Shown: in pieces, positions 1 to 5,381 of the stretch
Layout: every line of letters begins with the position of its first letter
How positions within the stretch are numbered: the stretch's first letter is position 1
Origin: Eubacterium sp.
GTDB lineage: Bacteria; Bacillota; Clostridia; Oscillospirales; Acutalibacteraceae
Assembly (NCBI GenBank): GCA_029059925.1
Contig: JAIDVA010000169.1
Span: 1-5,381 of the forward strand
Direction: 5' to 3'
Length of the DNA: 5,381 nt
Made by a program: the position numbers and the translations under genes
Notes under the pieces: generated by a model
What the model was told of the DNA's origin: nothing
What the model saw: only the letters and a program-made list of their open reading frames with translations
Databases searched by the model: none

Positions 1-1239
1 GTATGGCATATGGACAGACGTCCGATTTCTGCATCTCAGCTTGAAAGAGCAACCGAGCTTATCAAATCTGCTAAAAAGCCGATTATTGTTTGCGGCGGCG
101 GTGTAAGATACAGCGAGGCTGAAAAGCAGCTGCAGGAATTTGCAGAAAAATATAATATTCCTATCGGCGAAACACAGGCAGGTAAAGGTATTATTGACTG
201 GAAGCATCCGCTCAATTTAGGCGGTATCGGTGTAACAGGCGGCAAGGCTGCAAATGTTATTGCGAAGGATGCTGACCTTGTTATCGGTGTGGGCACACGT
301 TTTACAGATTTTACCACAGCATCAAAATGGCTGTTTAACGAGAACAGAAAGGTGCTTGGCATTAATATCTGCCCATTTGATGCGTTCAAAATGGATGCTG
401 AGGCGGTTATTGCCGATGCAAGAGAAACGCTTACAGCACTTATTGATTCCTGTGATGGCTATAAATCAGCATATACAAATGAAATTGCCGACGCAAAGGC
501 TGAGTGGGATGCGATTGTTGATAAATATTATTCAACAGAGCTTGAAGGTGGTCTTAATCAGACACTTGCCCTTGGCATCATCAATGAATTTATGGATGAT
601 GATGCGATTGCTCTCGGTTCAGCAGGCTCACTTCCCGGTGATATGCAGAGATTGTTCCGCCCTAAGGACAGAGGTACATATCATATGGAATACGGCTATT
701 CCAATATGGGCTATGAGGTGAATGGTGCACTTGGTGCAAAACTTGCAAAGCCTGAGTCTGAGGTTTATACCTTCTGCGGTGACGGTTCCTTCCTTATGGG
801 TCACAGTGAGCTTTATACTGCTCTTCAGGAGGGTCTTAAGATTAACGTATGTCTCTTTGATAATATGGGCTGGGGCTGTATTGAAAATCTTCAAAACAAT
901 CAGGGTACAGATACCTTTGGTACTGTTTTCCGTGCAAGAAATCCTGTAACAGGTATGCTTGACGGTGCTGAAATTGACCCTGATTTTGCGAAAATTGCAG
1001 AGGGTTATGGCGCGAAATCCTATACCTGCCGTACATCCGATGAGCTTCGTGCAGCACTTGCAGATGCGAAAAAACAGACAGTATCCTGCCTGTTTGATAT
1101 CAAGGTGCTGCCAAAGACCATGACACCGGGCTTTGAGTCCTGGTGGAGAGTCGGTGTTGCAGAGGTTTCAGAGTCAGAGACTGTTGCAGCGGCATATGAG
1201 GATATGCAGGCGCATATTAAAGAAACCTTCGACTACTAA
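1..1239 (+). CDS. iolD: 3D-(3,5/4)-trihydroxycyclohexane-1,2-dione acylhydrolase, IolD (5'-truncated by window edge)
   Basis: This thiamine-diphosphate enzyme of myo-inositol catabolism hydrolytically opens the cyclic dione made by IolE to 5-deoxy-D-glucuronate, in the cytoplasm. The frame is open from base 1 (residues V-W-H precede the ATG at 10), so that ATG is internal and the true start lies outside the window. 412 residues are visible; the family is usually about 640, so roughly 230 N-terminal residues (the Pyr domain) are missing. Visible are the central TPP-enzyme domain (about residues 10-150, with VCGGGVRYSEA) and the C-terminal PP domain. The latter has the IolD-like SAGSLPGD and HMEYGYSNMGYEVNGALGAK stretches, and the ThDP/Mg motif GDG at visible residues 260-262 followed by DN at 287-288. 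The iolE gene lies downstream in the same orientation. Family assignment is firm because these stretches match IolD better than acetolactate synthase-type relatives. Confidence 0.94.
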   Translation, partial: VWHMDRRPISASQLERATELIKSAKKPIIVCGGGVRYSEAEKQLQEFAEKYNIPIGETQAGKGIIDWKHPLNLGGIGVTGGKAANVIAKDADLVIGVGTRFTDFTTASKWLFNENRKVLGINICPFDAFKMDAEAVIADARETLTALIDSCDGYKSAYTNEIADAKAEWDAIVDKYYSTELEGGLNQTLALGIINEFMDDDAIALGSAGSLPGDMQRLFRPKDRGTYHMEYGYSNMGYEVNGALGAKLAKPESEVYTFCGDGSFLMGHSELYTALQEGLKINVCLFDNMGWGCIENLQNNQGTDTFGTVFRARNPVTGMLDGAEIDPDFAKIAEGYGAKSYTCRTSDELRAALADAKKQTVSCLFDIKVLPKTMTPGFESWWRVGVAEVSESETVAAAYEDMQAHIKETFDY

Positions 1240-1365
1240 AAAATTGCGTCTTTTTGTGTTATGCTTCGTTATAGGCAAAATTATGCCCGGTCACATATAG
1301 CATATATGCTCCTGTCGTCATAATTTTGCCAAAGCCTTGCCTAACGCAAAAATCCGCTAATTTTT
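1239..1365. repeat. Long nested imperfect palindrome (MITE-like or structured mRNA element) between iolD and iolE
   Basis: Nested inverted arms share one centre near base 1302. Outermost, AAAAATTGCG (1239-1248) faces CGCTAATTTTT (1355-1365) with one bulged base. Next, TTTTTGTGTTA (1251-1261) faces TAACGCAAAAA (1342-1352) with one G-U type pair. Then GGCAAAATTATG (1274-1285) faces CATAATTTTGCC (1319-1330), a perfect 12-bp match. The core holds the self-complementary AGCATATATGCT (1299-1310). The element begins at the last base of the iolD stop codon and ends 35 nt before the iolE start, filling most of the gap. It contains no convincing ORF. Such structure fits a non-coding mobile-element remnant or dispersed intergenic repeat, or a large hairpin in the iolD-iolE mRNA that protects, attenuates or terminates. 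Only the palindrome is seen; the role is inferred. Confidence 0.75.
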
Positions 1366-1383
1366 ACATATTTACTTTAATTT

Positions 1384-1390
1384 AGAAAGG
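1384..1390 (+). promoter_or_regulatory. Ribosome binding site of iolE
   Basis: AGAAAGG lies 10 nt upstream of the ATG at 1401, outside the palindrome. It is weaker than the GGAGG-type sites of the minus-strand genes. It supports the chosen iolE start. Confidence 0.7.
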
Positions 1391-1400
1391 TAATAACAAA

Positions 1401-2300
1401 ATGCTTGATTCAAACAAAGTAAAACTTGCTATTGCACCTATCGGCTGGACAAATGATGATATGCCTGACCTTGGTGCAGAAAATACATTTGAGCAGTGCA
1501 TCAGTGAAATGGCACTTGCGGGCTTTAAGGGTTCTGAAATCGGCAACAAGTATCCTGCTGATCCTGATGTTTTAAAGCCTTATCTCGATATCAGAGGACT
1601 TCAGATTTGCAACGCTTGGTTCTCATCCTTTTTAACCTCAAAGCCTTATGAGGAGACAATTGAGGCTTTCAAGGCTCATTGCGATAAACTTCATAAGTTA
1701 GGTGCAAAGGTTATCGGTGCATCAGAGCAGGGCAACTCTATTCAGGGCTGTCTTGATAAGTCAATCCTTGATGAGAAACCTTATTACACTGACGAGGAAT
1801 GGGAAATTGTTGCCAAAGGCTTTAATGAAATGGGTGCATATGCTAAGTCAAAGGGTATGTATTTCACTGTTCATCATCATATGGGTACAGGTGTACAGAC
1901 TGTAGAGGAAATTGATAAGCTTATGGAGCTTACTGATCCTGAGCTTGTTTATCTTCTTTTCGATTCAGGTCATCTCACCTTTGCAGGCATTGACCCTGTT
2001 CCTGTTCTTAAAAAGTACATTAACAGAGTGAAGCACGTTCATCTTAAGGATGTAAGACTGGATGTTTATAACAATCAGGTTGTGCCTGAGCACATGTCAT
2101 TCCTTGATGCTGTAAGAGCAGGTGTGTTCACGGTACCGGGTGACGGCGATGTTGATTTCAAGCCGATTTTCGATATTCTTGCTGAGAATGATTACGAAGG
2201 CTGGGTTGTTGTTGAGGCCGAGCAGGATCCTGCAAAAGCAAATCCTTTTGAGTACGCAGTTAAGGCTCGTAAGTATATTGCTGAAAATACAGGCTTATAA
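1401..2300 (+). CDS. iolE: Myo-inosose-2 dehydratase, IolE
   Basis: IolE removes water from 2-keto-myo-inositol (scyllo-inosose) to give 3D-(3,5/4)-trihydroxycyclohexane-1,2-dione, the substrate of IolD upstream. It is a cytoplasmic, metal-dependent TIM-barrel protein of the xylose-isomerase-like/AP-endonuclease-2 superfamily. The 299-residue length is normal for the family. Recognisable segments are GWTNDDMPDLG near residue 15, AGFKGSEIGNKYP near 39-51, E109 in the ASEQGN strand, HHHMGT (158-163), DSGHL (188-192), HVHLKD (212-217) and VEAEQD (271-276). By family analogy the acidic and histidine residues in these strands hold the metal and substrate. The ATG has an AGAAAGG site 10 nt upstream and the N-terminus begins as family members do. 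A strong hairpin terminator follows directly, so iolE is the last gene of this unit; the remaining iol genes are not downstream. Confidence 0.95.
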   Translation: MLDSNKVKLAIAPIGWTNDDMPDLGAENTFEQCISEMALAGFKGSEIGNKYPADPDVLKPYLDIRGLQICNAWFSSFLTSKPYEETIEAFKAHCDKLHKLGAKVIGASEQGNSIQGCLDKSILDEKPYYTDEEWEIVAKGFNEMGAYAKSKGMYFTVHHHMGTGVQTVEEIDKLMELTDPELVYLLFDSGHLTFAGIDPVPVLKKYINRVKHVHLKDVRLDVYNNQVVPEHMSFLDAVRAGVFTVPGDGDVDFKPIFDILAENDYEGWVVVEAEQDPAKANPFEYAVKARKYIAENTGL

Positions 2301-2310
2301 TGAAAAGAAT

Positions 2311-2347
2311 AAAACAGCGATATCCGTTTTGGATATCGCTGTTTTTT
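2311..2347 (+). terminator. Intrinsic terminator after iolE, possibly bidirectional
   Basis: A perfect 15-bp stem (2311-2325 with 2331-2345, core ACAGCGATATCC/GGATATCGCTGT) closes a 5-nt loop and runs into T's at 2342-2347. It starts 10 nt after the iolE stop. The 5' arm begins with AAAA, so the minus-strand transcript leaving lysC (stop at 2371) also forms the hairpin with a short U run. It probably serves both convergent units, more strongly on the plus strand. Confidence 0.92.
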
Positions 2348-2370
2348 CTTTGTATATTTATTTGTTATGA

Positions 2371-2838
2371 TTAGTCATTAGGGATGAATTTCTTATGAAC
2401 TGCTGAAACAGCTCTGTCTGCATCCTCAGCATCAATGATAACAGAAATCTTGATTTCTGATGTTGAAATCATCTGGATATTGATATTTGTCTCATAAAGA
2501 GCCTCAAACATTTTTGATGCTGTGCCCGGATGTGATTCCATACCTGCACCAACGATTGATACCTTTGCAACATCTGTATTGCAAACGATTTTGCAATCGT
2601 CAAGCATTTCCTCAAGAAGCTCAACTGCAAGAGGACCGTTATCCTTGCTTACAGTGAAAACAATATCCTTTGTGCCGTCTCTGCCGAAGGACTGAAGAAT
2701 GATATCAACATTGATGTTCTTAGCAGAAAGCTTTGAGAAGATTTTGAAAGCGATACCGGGGGTATCCTGTAAATTTAAGATTGAAACAAGTGCAACGTCC
2801 TTATCCTTAGTTACACCGCGAATTAACATTTTTTCCAT
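2371..2838 (-). CDS. lysC: Probable aspartokinase beta subunit from an internal in-frame start within lysC
   Basis: In-frame ATG M246 (2836-2838) is preceded by AAGGAGG (2847-2853) with an 8-nt spacer, a ribosome binding site as good as those of the whole genes nearby. The product would be 155 residues comprising only the two ACT domains. B. subtilis AKII and C. glutamicum aspartokinase are known to make an alpha2beta2 enzyme this way, with the B. subtilis beta start at a matching position as I recall it (near residue 246 of 408). A second in-frame Met (249) lies too close to matter. The site is seen; its use is inferred from those homologues. Confidence 0.7.
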   Translation of the reverse strand: MEKMLIRGVTKDKDVALVSILNLQDTPGIAFKIFSKLSAKNINVDIILQSFGRDGTKDIVFTVSKDNGPLAVELLEEMLDDCKIVCNTDVAKVSIVGAGMESHPGTASKMFEALYETNINIQMISTSEIKISVIIDAEDADRAVSAVHKKFIPND

Positions 2839-3573
2839 TTTAGCTGCCTCCTTAACAATAGTACCGGGGATTGGATTGAGTGATGAGAGAACCTCAAGTT
2901 CTACTGAGTATTTCTTTGCCATTTCAACTGAACGGTTATTGAGCACCTGTGCACCCAATGTAGCCAGCTCAAGCATTTCGTCATAAGTAATATCCTTAAG
3001 CTTTTTAGCATTTTCAACCTTTCTCGGGTCTGCTGTATAAACACCCTCAACATCGGTGAAAATCTGACATTTATCAGCCTTAAGTGCCGCCGCAATTGCA
3101 ACTGCTGATGTGTCAGAACCGCCTCTGCCTAAGGTTGTAAGGTCATCATATCTGTTGATGCCCTGGAAGCCTGCAACAACAACAATATTGTGCTTTGCAA
3201 TTTCAGCCTGCAGTCTGTTAGGCTTGATGTTTTTAATTCTTGCCTGTGAGTGAATTGAGTTTGTGTTGAAGCCTGCCTGCCAGCCGAGAAGACTGATTAC
3301 AGGAAAGCCGAGCTTTTCGATTGCCATAGCAAGGAGTGAAATTGAAATCTGCTCGCCTGCAGTAAGGAGCTGATCCATCTCTCGCTTATGAGCATTCGGA
3401 TTAATTTCATTTGCTTTTTCAATCAAGTCGTCGGTTGTGTCACCCTGAGCTGATACAACAACAATTACGTCATTACCCTGCTTGTAGGTATCTGTAACTA
3501 TTTTTGCAACATTCATCACTCTCTGAGCATCTGCTACTGATGAACCGCCGAACTTCTGAACAATAAGTCCCAT
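2371..3573 (-). CDS. lysC: Aspartate kinase (aspartokinase), monofunctional, two ACT domains
   Basis: The enzyme phosphorylates L-aspartate with ATP to aspartyl phosphate, the first step toward lysine, methionine, threonine and isoleucine. Its 400 residues match the Bacillus AKII/Corynebacterium class (about 400-420). The amino-acid kinase domain (about 1-240) carries KFGGSS (7-12), TAGEQIS (71-77, E74), TLGRGGSDTSA (147-157) and TDVEGVYTADPR (173-184). Two ACT domains follow, about 260-330 (TPGIAFKIFSKLSAKNINVD) and about 337-400 (including MISTSEIKISVI), the usual site of feedback by lysine and/or threonine. The ATG at 3573 has AAAGGAGG (3583-3590) upstream and KFGGS falls at the expected distance. 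It is the last gene of the regulator-hom-lysC unit, 64 nt after hom. An internal start at M246 probably yields a separate regulatory subunit. The symbol lysC is by family; paralogues elsewhere cannot be excluded. Confidence 0.95.
   Translation of the reverse strand: MGLIVQKFGGSSVADAQRVMNVAKIVTDTYKQGNDVIVVVSAQGDTTDDLIEKANEINPNAHKREMDQLLTAGEQISISLLAMAIEKLGFPVISLLGWQAGFNTNSIHSQARIKNIKPNRLQAEIAKHNIVVVAGFQGINRYDDLTTLGRGGSDTSAVAIAAALKADKCQIFTDVEGVYTADPRKVENAKKLKDITYDEMLELATLGAQVLNNRSVEMAKKYSVELEVLSSLNPIPGTIVKEAAKMEKMLIRGVTKDKDVALVSILNLQDTPGIAFKIFSKLSAKNINVDIILQSFGRDGTKDIVFTVSKDNGPLAVELLEEMLDDCKIVCNTDVAKVSIVGAGMESHPGTASKMFEALYETNINIQMISTSEIKISVIIDAEDADRAVSAVHKKFIPND
2847..2853 (-). promoter_or_regulatory. 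Internal ribosome binding site inside lysC
   Basis: AAGGAGG on the minus strand sits in the linker between the kinase and ACT domains (codons for K241-E242-A243), 8 nt before ATG 2838. A near-perfect match to the anti-SD placed exactly before an in-frame Met at a domain boundary argues for function rather than codon chance. Confidence 0.7.
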
Positions 3574-3582
3574 AGTTAAAAT

Positions 3583-3590
3583 CCTCCTTT
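3583..3590 (-). promoter_or_regulatory. Ribosome binding site of lysC (full-length start)
   Basis: AAAGGAGG on the minus strand, 9 nt upstream of the ATG at 3573. It fixes the full-length lysC start and can be compared with the equally strong internal site at 2847-2853. Confidence 0.85.
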
Positions 3591-3600
3591 TGTATTAGCA

Positions 3601-3629
3601 TGTGTGCCCATAAAAATTACAGGCACACA
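3601..3629 (-). other. Hairpin in the hom-lysC intergenic gap
   Basis: TGTGTGCC (3601-3608) and GGCACACA (3622-3629) form a perfect 8-bp inverted repeat around a 13-nt AT-rich loop. It lies between the hom stop (3638) and the lysC ribosome binding site. No T-run follows on the minus strand, so it is not a standard terminator. It may be an mRNA processing or stability element that sets the relative output of hom and lysC, or a protein-binding site; the sequence cannot decide. Confidence 0.5.
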
Positions 3630-3637
3630 GTGCGAAA

Positions 3638-4855
3638 TTAATAGTTTGTAACCTTAATTGTATTGATTACCTCAAGACCTGAAAGTCTTTCGGTTAATTC
3701 GTTTTCTGTCATTACGTCGGTGATAAATGCAACCTCATCTGATGGCTGACCCTTTCTTGAAAGGTACTTAACATCAGGGAAAGCAGCGTTAACCTGAGCA
3801 CAGCTTGCCTTTGCACGAACGTAGAAAGGCATTTCAATGCTGCTCTTGTAATCAACAACATAATCCTCTTCGCCTGCACCCCAGCCGAAAATCTTTTTGC
3901 GCTCGGTATGCTTAGCACAGTCAATAATATCAGCAACAACAGCTGATGCTGTAGGAAGCTTACCTGCACCAGGGCCATAGAAGCATACATCACCTACTGC
4001 GTCACCGCGAACAAGCACAGCGTTGAAAACGTCCTTAACAGATGCAAGCTGTGAGCCGTTATAAACAACAGCAGGGCTTACAAATGCAGCAATCTGGTCA
4101 TCATTAATATATTTAATCTGACCTAAAAGCTTGATTACGCCGTTAGCAGAATTGATGTATGAAACATCCTCAAGTGTGATATTTGTAATACCCTCAGTCT
4201 CAACCTGTGATGGATAAACATGCTTGCCGAATGCAAGTGATGCAAGAATACAAACCTTGCGGCATGCATCGTGGCCCTCAACGTCTGCTGTAGGGTCTTT
4301 TTCGGCATAACCCTTTTCCTGTGCGATTTTGAGAGCGTCTGCAAAGGACATGCCCTCTTCAATCATCATTGTGAGAATGAAGTTTGTTGTGCCGTTGAGA
4401 ATACCGGCAATGCCCTCGATATGGTTTGCTGCAAGGCACTGTGTGAGCGGTCTGATAATTGGAATACCGCCGCCTACTGATGCCTCAAACAGATAGTTTG
4501 AGCCGCTTTCCTCTGCGGCCTGCAAAAGCTCAAGTCCCTTCTGAGCAACAAGCTCTTTATTTGAAGTTACAACGCTTTTGCCTGCCTTGAGCAGCTTCAT
4601 TGTAAAATCAAATGCAGGGTTTACACCGCCCATGGTTTCTGCAACGATTTTAACCTCAGGGTCATTCAAAATATCGTTAAAATCCTTTGTGAATAAATCC
4701 TTGTGAGGATCTTCCGGGAAATCACGTAAATCAAGAATATGAGCAACCTCAAGTGTATTACCGCCGATTTTTTTAGGGATTGAATCGGCGTGAGTCTCAA
4801 TTACTTCAACAACACCGGAACCGACTGTTCCGTATCCCATAACTGCAACCTTCAT
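3638..4855 (-). CDS. hom: Homoserine dehydrogenase with a shortened C-terminal ACT domain
   Basis: The enzyme reduces aspartate-4-semialdehyde to homoserine with NAD(P)H, the branch point to threonine and methionine. The NAD(P)-binding Rossmann fold opens with GYGTVGSG (7-14). TSNK (97-100) and SVGGGIPII (126-134) follow, then NGTTNF (154-159). The catalytic block is GYAEKDPTADVEGHDACRK (182-200), in which E185, D191, D196 and K200 match the spacing of the yeast catalytic/substrate residues E208, D214, D219 and K223. FYGPGAGKLPTASAVVADI (292-310) is the family signature. The C-terminus (about 343-405) looks like an ACT domain but is only about 60 residues and lacks the usual D-x-P-G-V-L turn and helix; total length is 405 against roughly 430 in B. 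subtilis. The start has AGGAGG (4862-4867) 6 nt upstream. It lies 34 nt after the ACT regulator gene and 64 nt before lysC. Confidence 0.95.
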   Translation of the reverse strand: MKVAVMGYGTVGSGVVEVIETHADSIPKKIGGNTLEVAHILDLRDFPEDPHKDLFTKDFNDILNDPEVKIVAETMGGVNPAFDFTMKLLKAGKSVVTSNKELVAQKGLELLQAAEESGSNYLFEASVGGGIPIIRPLTQCLAANHIEGIAGILNGTTNFILTMMIEEGMSFADALKIAQEKGYAEKDPTADVEGHDACRKVCILASLAFGKHVYPSQVETEGITNITLEDVSYINSANGVIKLLGQIKYINDDQIAAFVSPAVVYNGSQLASVKDVFNAVLVRGDAVGDVCFYGPGAGKLPTASAVVADIIDCAKHTERKKIFGWGAGEEDYVVDYKSSIEMPFYVRAKASCAQVNAAFPDVKYLSRKGQPSDEVAFITDVMTENELTERLSGLEVINTIKVTNY

Positions 4856-4861
4856 AATTAA

Positions 4862-4867
4862 CCTCCT
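4862..4867 (-). promoter_or_regulatory. Ribosome binding site of hom
   Basis: AGGAGG on the minus strand with a 6-nt spacer to the ATG at 4855. It lies in the 34-nt gap after the regulator gene, which leaves no room for a separate promoter with leader and supports co-transcription. Confidence 0.85.
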
Positions 4868-4889
4868 GAATAAATAATAATTGTGGTGT

Positions 4890-5324
4890 TTAATCGCTTA
4901 AGTTAGCTGAATTAACACCGTTTACATTTTTTATATTTTCTAACAGCTGCTGCACATCAATTGTCATTTCCGTAGCTCTTACGGTCACTGACACATCGGC
5001 AACAGAGTTAACGGGAACACTCTGGCTGACTGAAAGGATGTTTGCACCTGCTTTATAAAGCTCTGTCATAAGTGCTGAAAGCACGCCTGCATTATCCTTA
5101 AGCTTAGCATTTATTGTTACCGTTTCATCATTGCTGTCCCCGCTGTATTCAAAAATAGCATCCTTGTATTTATAATATGCACTTCTTGAAATACCTGCCA
5201 TTTTAGCAGCCTGCGAGGCAGATGCTGCCTCACCCGAGGCAAGATAATTCTTTGCCTCAACCACCTTTGCATAAACAGGCGGGAGAATGCTTGAATTAAC
5301 AAGATAATAATTAACTTTTCCCAT
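4890..5324 (-). CDS. ACT-domain regulator of the PheB/ThrR (UPF0735) family
   Basis: A 144-residue protein with an N-terminal helix-turn-helix-like segment and a C-terminal ACT domain. The N-terminus (YYLVNSSILPPVYAKVVEAK, about 6-25) matches the family opening. Residues about 33-58 (AASASQAAKMAGISRSAYYK) form the HTH, with the typical GISRSAYYKYKD core. The ACT domain spans about 67-140 and keeps the ligand-turn pattern D77-N-A-G80-V-L. The B. subtilis member, formerly PheB and renamed ThrR, is reported to repress hom and another threonine-pathway gene. The gene lies 34 nt upstream of hom in the same orientation, so a threonine-pathway regulator of its own operon is the best guess. The ligand and operator are not visible. 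The ATG at 5324 has GGAGG (5334-5338) 9 nt upstream and gives the normal family length of about 145-150. The old label 'chorismate mutase PheB' should be avoided. Confidence 0.88.
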   Translation of the reverse strand: MGKVNYYLVNSSILPPVYAKVVEAKNYLASGEAASASQAAKMAGISRSAYYKYKDAIFEYSGDSNDETVTINAKLKDNAGVLSALMTELYKAGANILSVSQSVPVNSVADVSVTVRATEMTIDVQQLLENIKNVNGVNSANLSD

Positions 5325-5333
5325 TTTGTTTGT

Positions 5334-5338
5334 CCTCC
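5334..5338 (-). promoter_or_regulatory. Ribosome binding site of the ACT regulator gene
   Basis: GGAGG on the minus strand, 9 nt before the ATG at 5324, supporting that start. Its upstream flank can form a small 4-bp hairpin (TCCG 5336-5339 with CGGA 5344-5347) that would overlap the site; this is too short to weigh much. Confidence 0.75.
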
Positions 5339-5346
5339 GTACGCGG

Positions 5347-5381
5347 ACAGTTGTTTTGCTGTGGAATACACTTGCTATATA
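5347..5381 (-). promoter_or_regulatory. Candidate promoter/operator region of the regulator-hom-lysC unit (partial)
   Basis: On the minus strand a TATATA box (5376-5381) could be a -10 element; any -35 would lie beyond the window. Just downstream are two small inverted repeats: GTGGAATACAC (5361-5371, GTG/CAC arms) and ACAG (5347-5350) with CTGT (5359-5362). They are placed where a repressor could act, but short arms like these occur often by chance. Confidence 0.22.

Noticed and set aside
10..12. ATG at 10 as the start of iolD
   Set aside because: The frame stays open to base 1 and the protein would lack the whole N-terminal domain of a roughly 640-residue family, so the gene is truncated by the window rather than starting here.
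36..1057. Open frames inside iolD (36-389 minus, 254-721 plus, 628-894 minus, 722-949 plus, 842-1057 minus)
   Set aside because: They lie in other frames of a strongly conserved gene, show low-complexity or frame-shadow composition, and resemble no known family.
1239..1365. Simple Rho-independent terminator after iolD
   Set aside because: The structure is much longer than a usual terminator, with several interrupted arms and a long inner region; the final T-run is itself paired to an A-run. Termination activity remains possible but is not the simplest reading.
1352..1400. Independent sigma-A promoter for iolE
   Set aside because: The stretch is AT-rich, but I find no -35/-10 pair with 16-18 nt spacing that leaves room before the ribosome binding site.
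1702..2370. Open frames overlapping iolE (1702-1905 plus and 2122-2370 plus)
   Set aside because: Out-of-frame shadows of iolE; the second also runs through the terminator hairpin.
3574..3637. Lysine riboswitch (L box) upstream of lysC
   Set aside because: The gap is only 64 nt and holds a single 8-bp hairpin; a lysine riboswitch needs roughly 170 nt or more with a five-helix junction.
2699..5371. Open frames overlapping lysC, hom and the ACT regulator gene (2699-2986 plus, 2901-3101 minus, 3712-3993 minus, 4135-4362 minus, 4271-4480 plus, 5117-5371 minus)
   Set aside because: All are embedded in, or overlap, well-supported genes in other frames and show no recognisable domain or start context better than the real gene.
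5325..5381. T-box or riboswitch leader ahead of the regulator-hom-lysC unit
   Set aside because: Only 57 nt are visible and no T-box sequence or aptamer-like pairing is seen; a longer leader beyond the window cannot be excluded.
1..5381. CRISPR arrays, tRNA/rRNA genes, transposases, phage or defence genes
   Set aside because: No regularly spaced repeats, no cloverleaf-like sequences and no proteins of these types were found on either strand.

Overview
The window reads as chromosomal metabolic DNA from a Gram-positive, moderately AT-rich bacterium, most likely a Clostridia-class member of the Bacillota (an Oscillospiraceae/Ruminococcaceae-type gut anaerobe is my guess). The reasons are strong AGGAGG-type ribosome binding sites before most genes, Bacillus/Clostridium-type protein families (an aspartokinase with an internal beta-subunit start, a PheB/ThrR-type ACT regulator, IolD/IolE) and long perfect intrinsic terminators. 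Species cannot be settled from the sequence alone.

Left half, plus strand (1-2300): two myo-inositol catabolism genes. A 5'-truncated iolD (1-1239) is followed by iolE (1401-2300). IolE dehydrates 2-keto-myo-inositol to the cyclic dione that IolD then opens to 5-deoxyglucuronate, so the pair encodes consecutive steps. The 161-nt gap between them is filled almost entirely by one long nested imperfect palindrome (1239-1365), the least explained DNA in the window. It looks like a MITE-like intergenic repeat or a large folded mRNA element.

Middle (2301-2370): a 15-bp perfect hairpin with a T-tract ends the iol unit and sits between two convergent transcription units.

Right half, minus strand (5324 down to 2371): a compact three-gene unit in the order ACT-domain regulator (PheB/ThrR type), hom (homoserine dehydrogenase), lysC (aspartokinase), with gaps of 34 and 64 nt. 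LysC makes aspartyl phosphate, the entry step to lysine, methionine and threonine. Hom commits flux to homoserine. The first gene encodes a small helix-turn-helix plus ACT protein whose Bacillus relative represses hom. Asd, thrB and thrC are not in the window.

No wholly new system is evident. The points most worth checking are the long palindrome between iolD and iolE, the internal Shine-Dalgarno and ATG inside lysC (a separately translated regulatory subunit), the shortened ACT domain of Hom, and the placement of the regulator gene in the same unit as its probable target.
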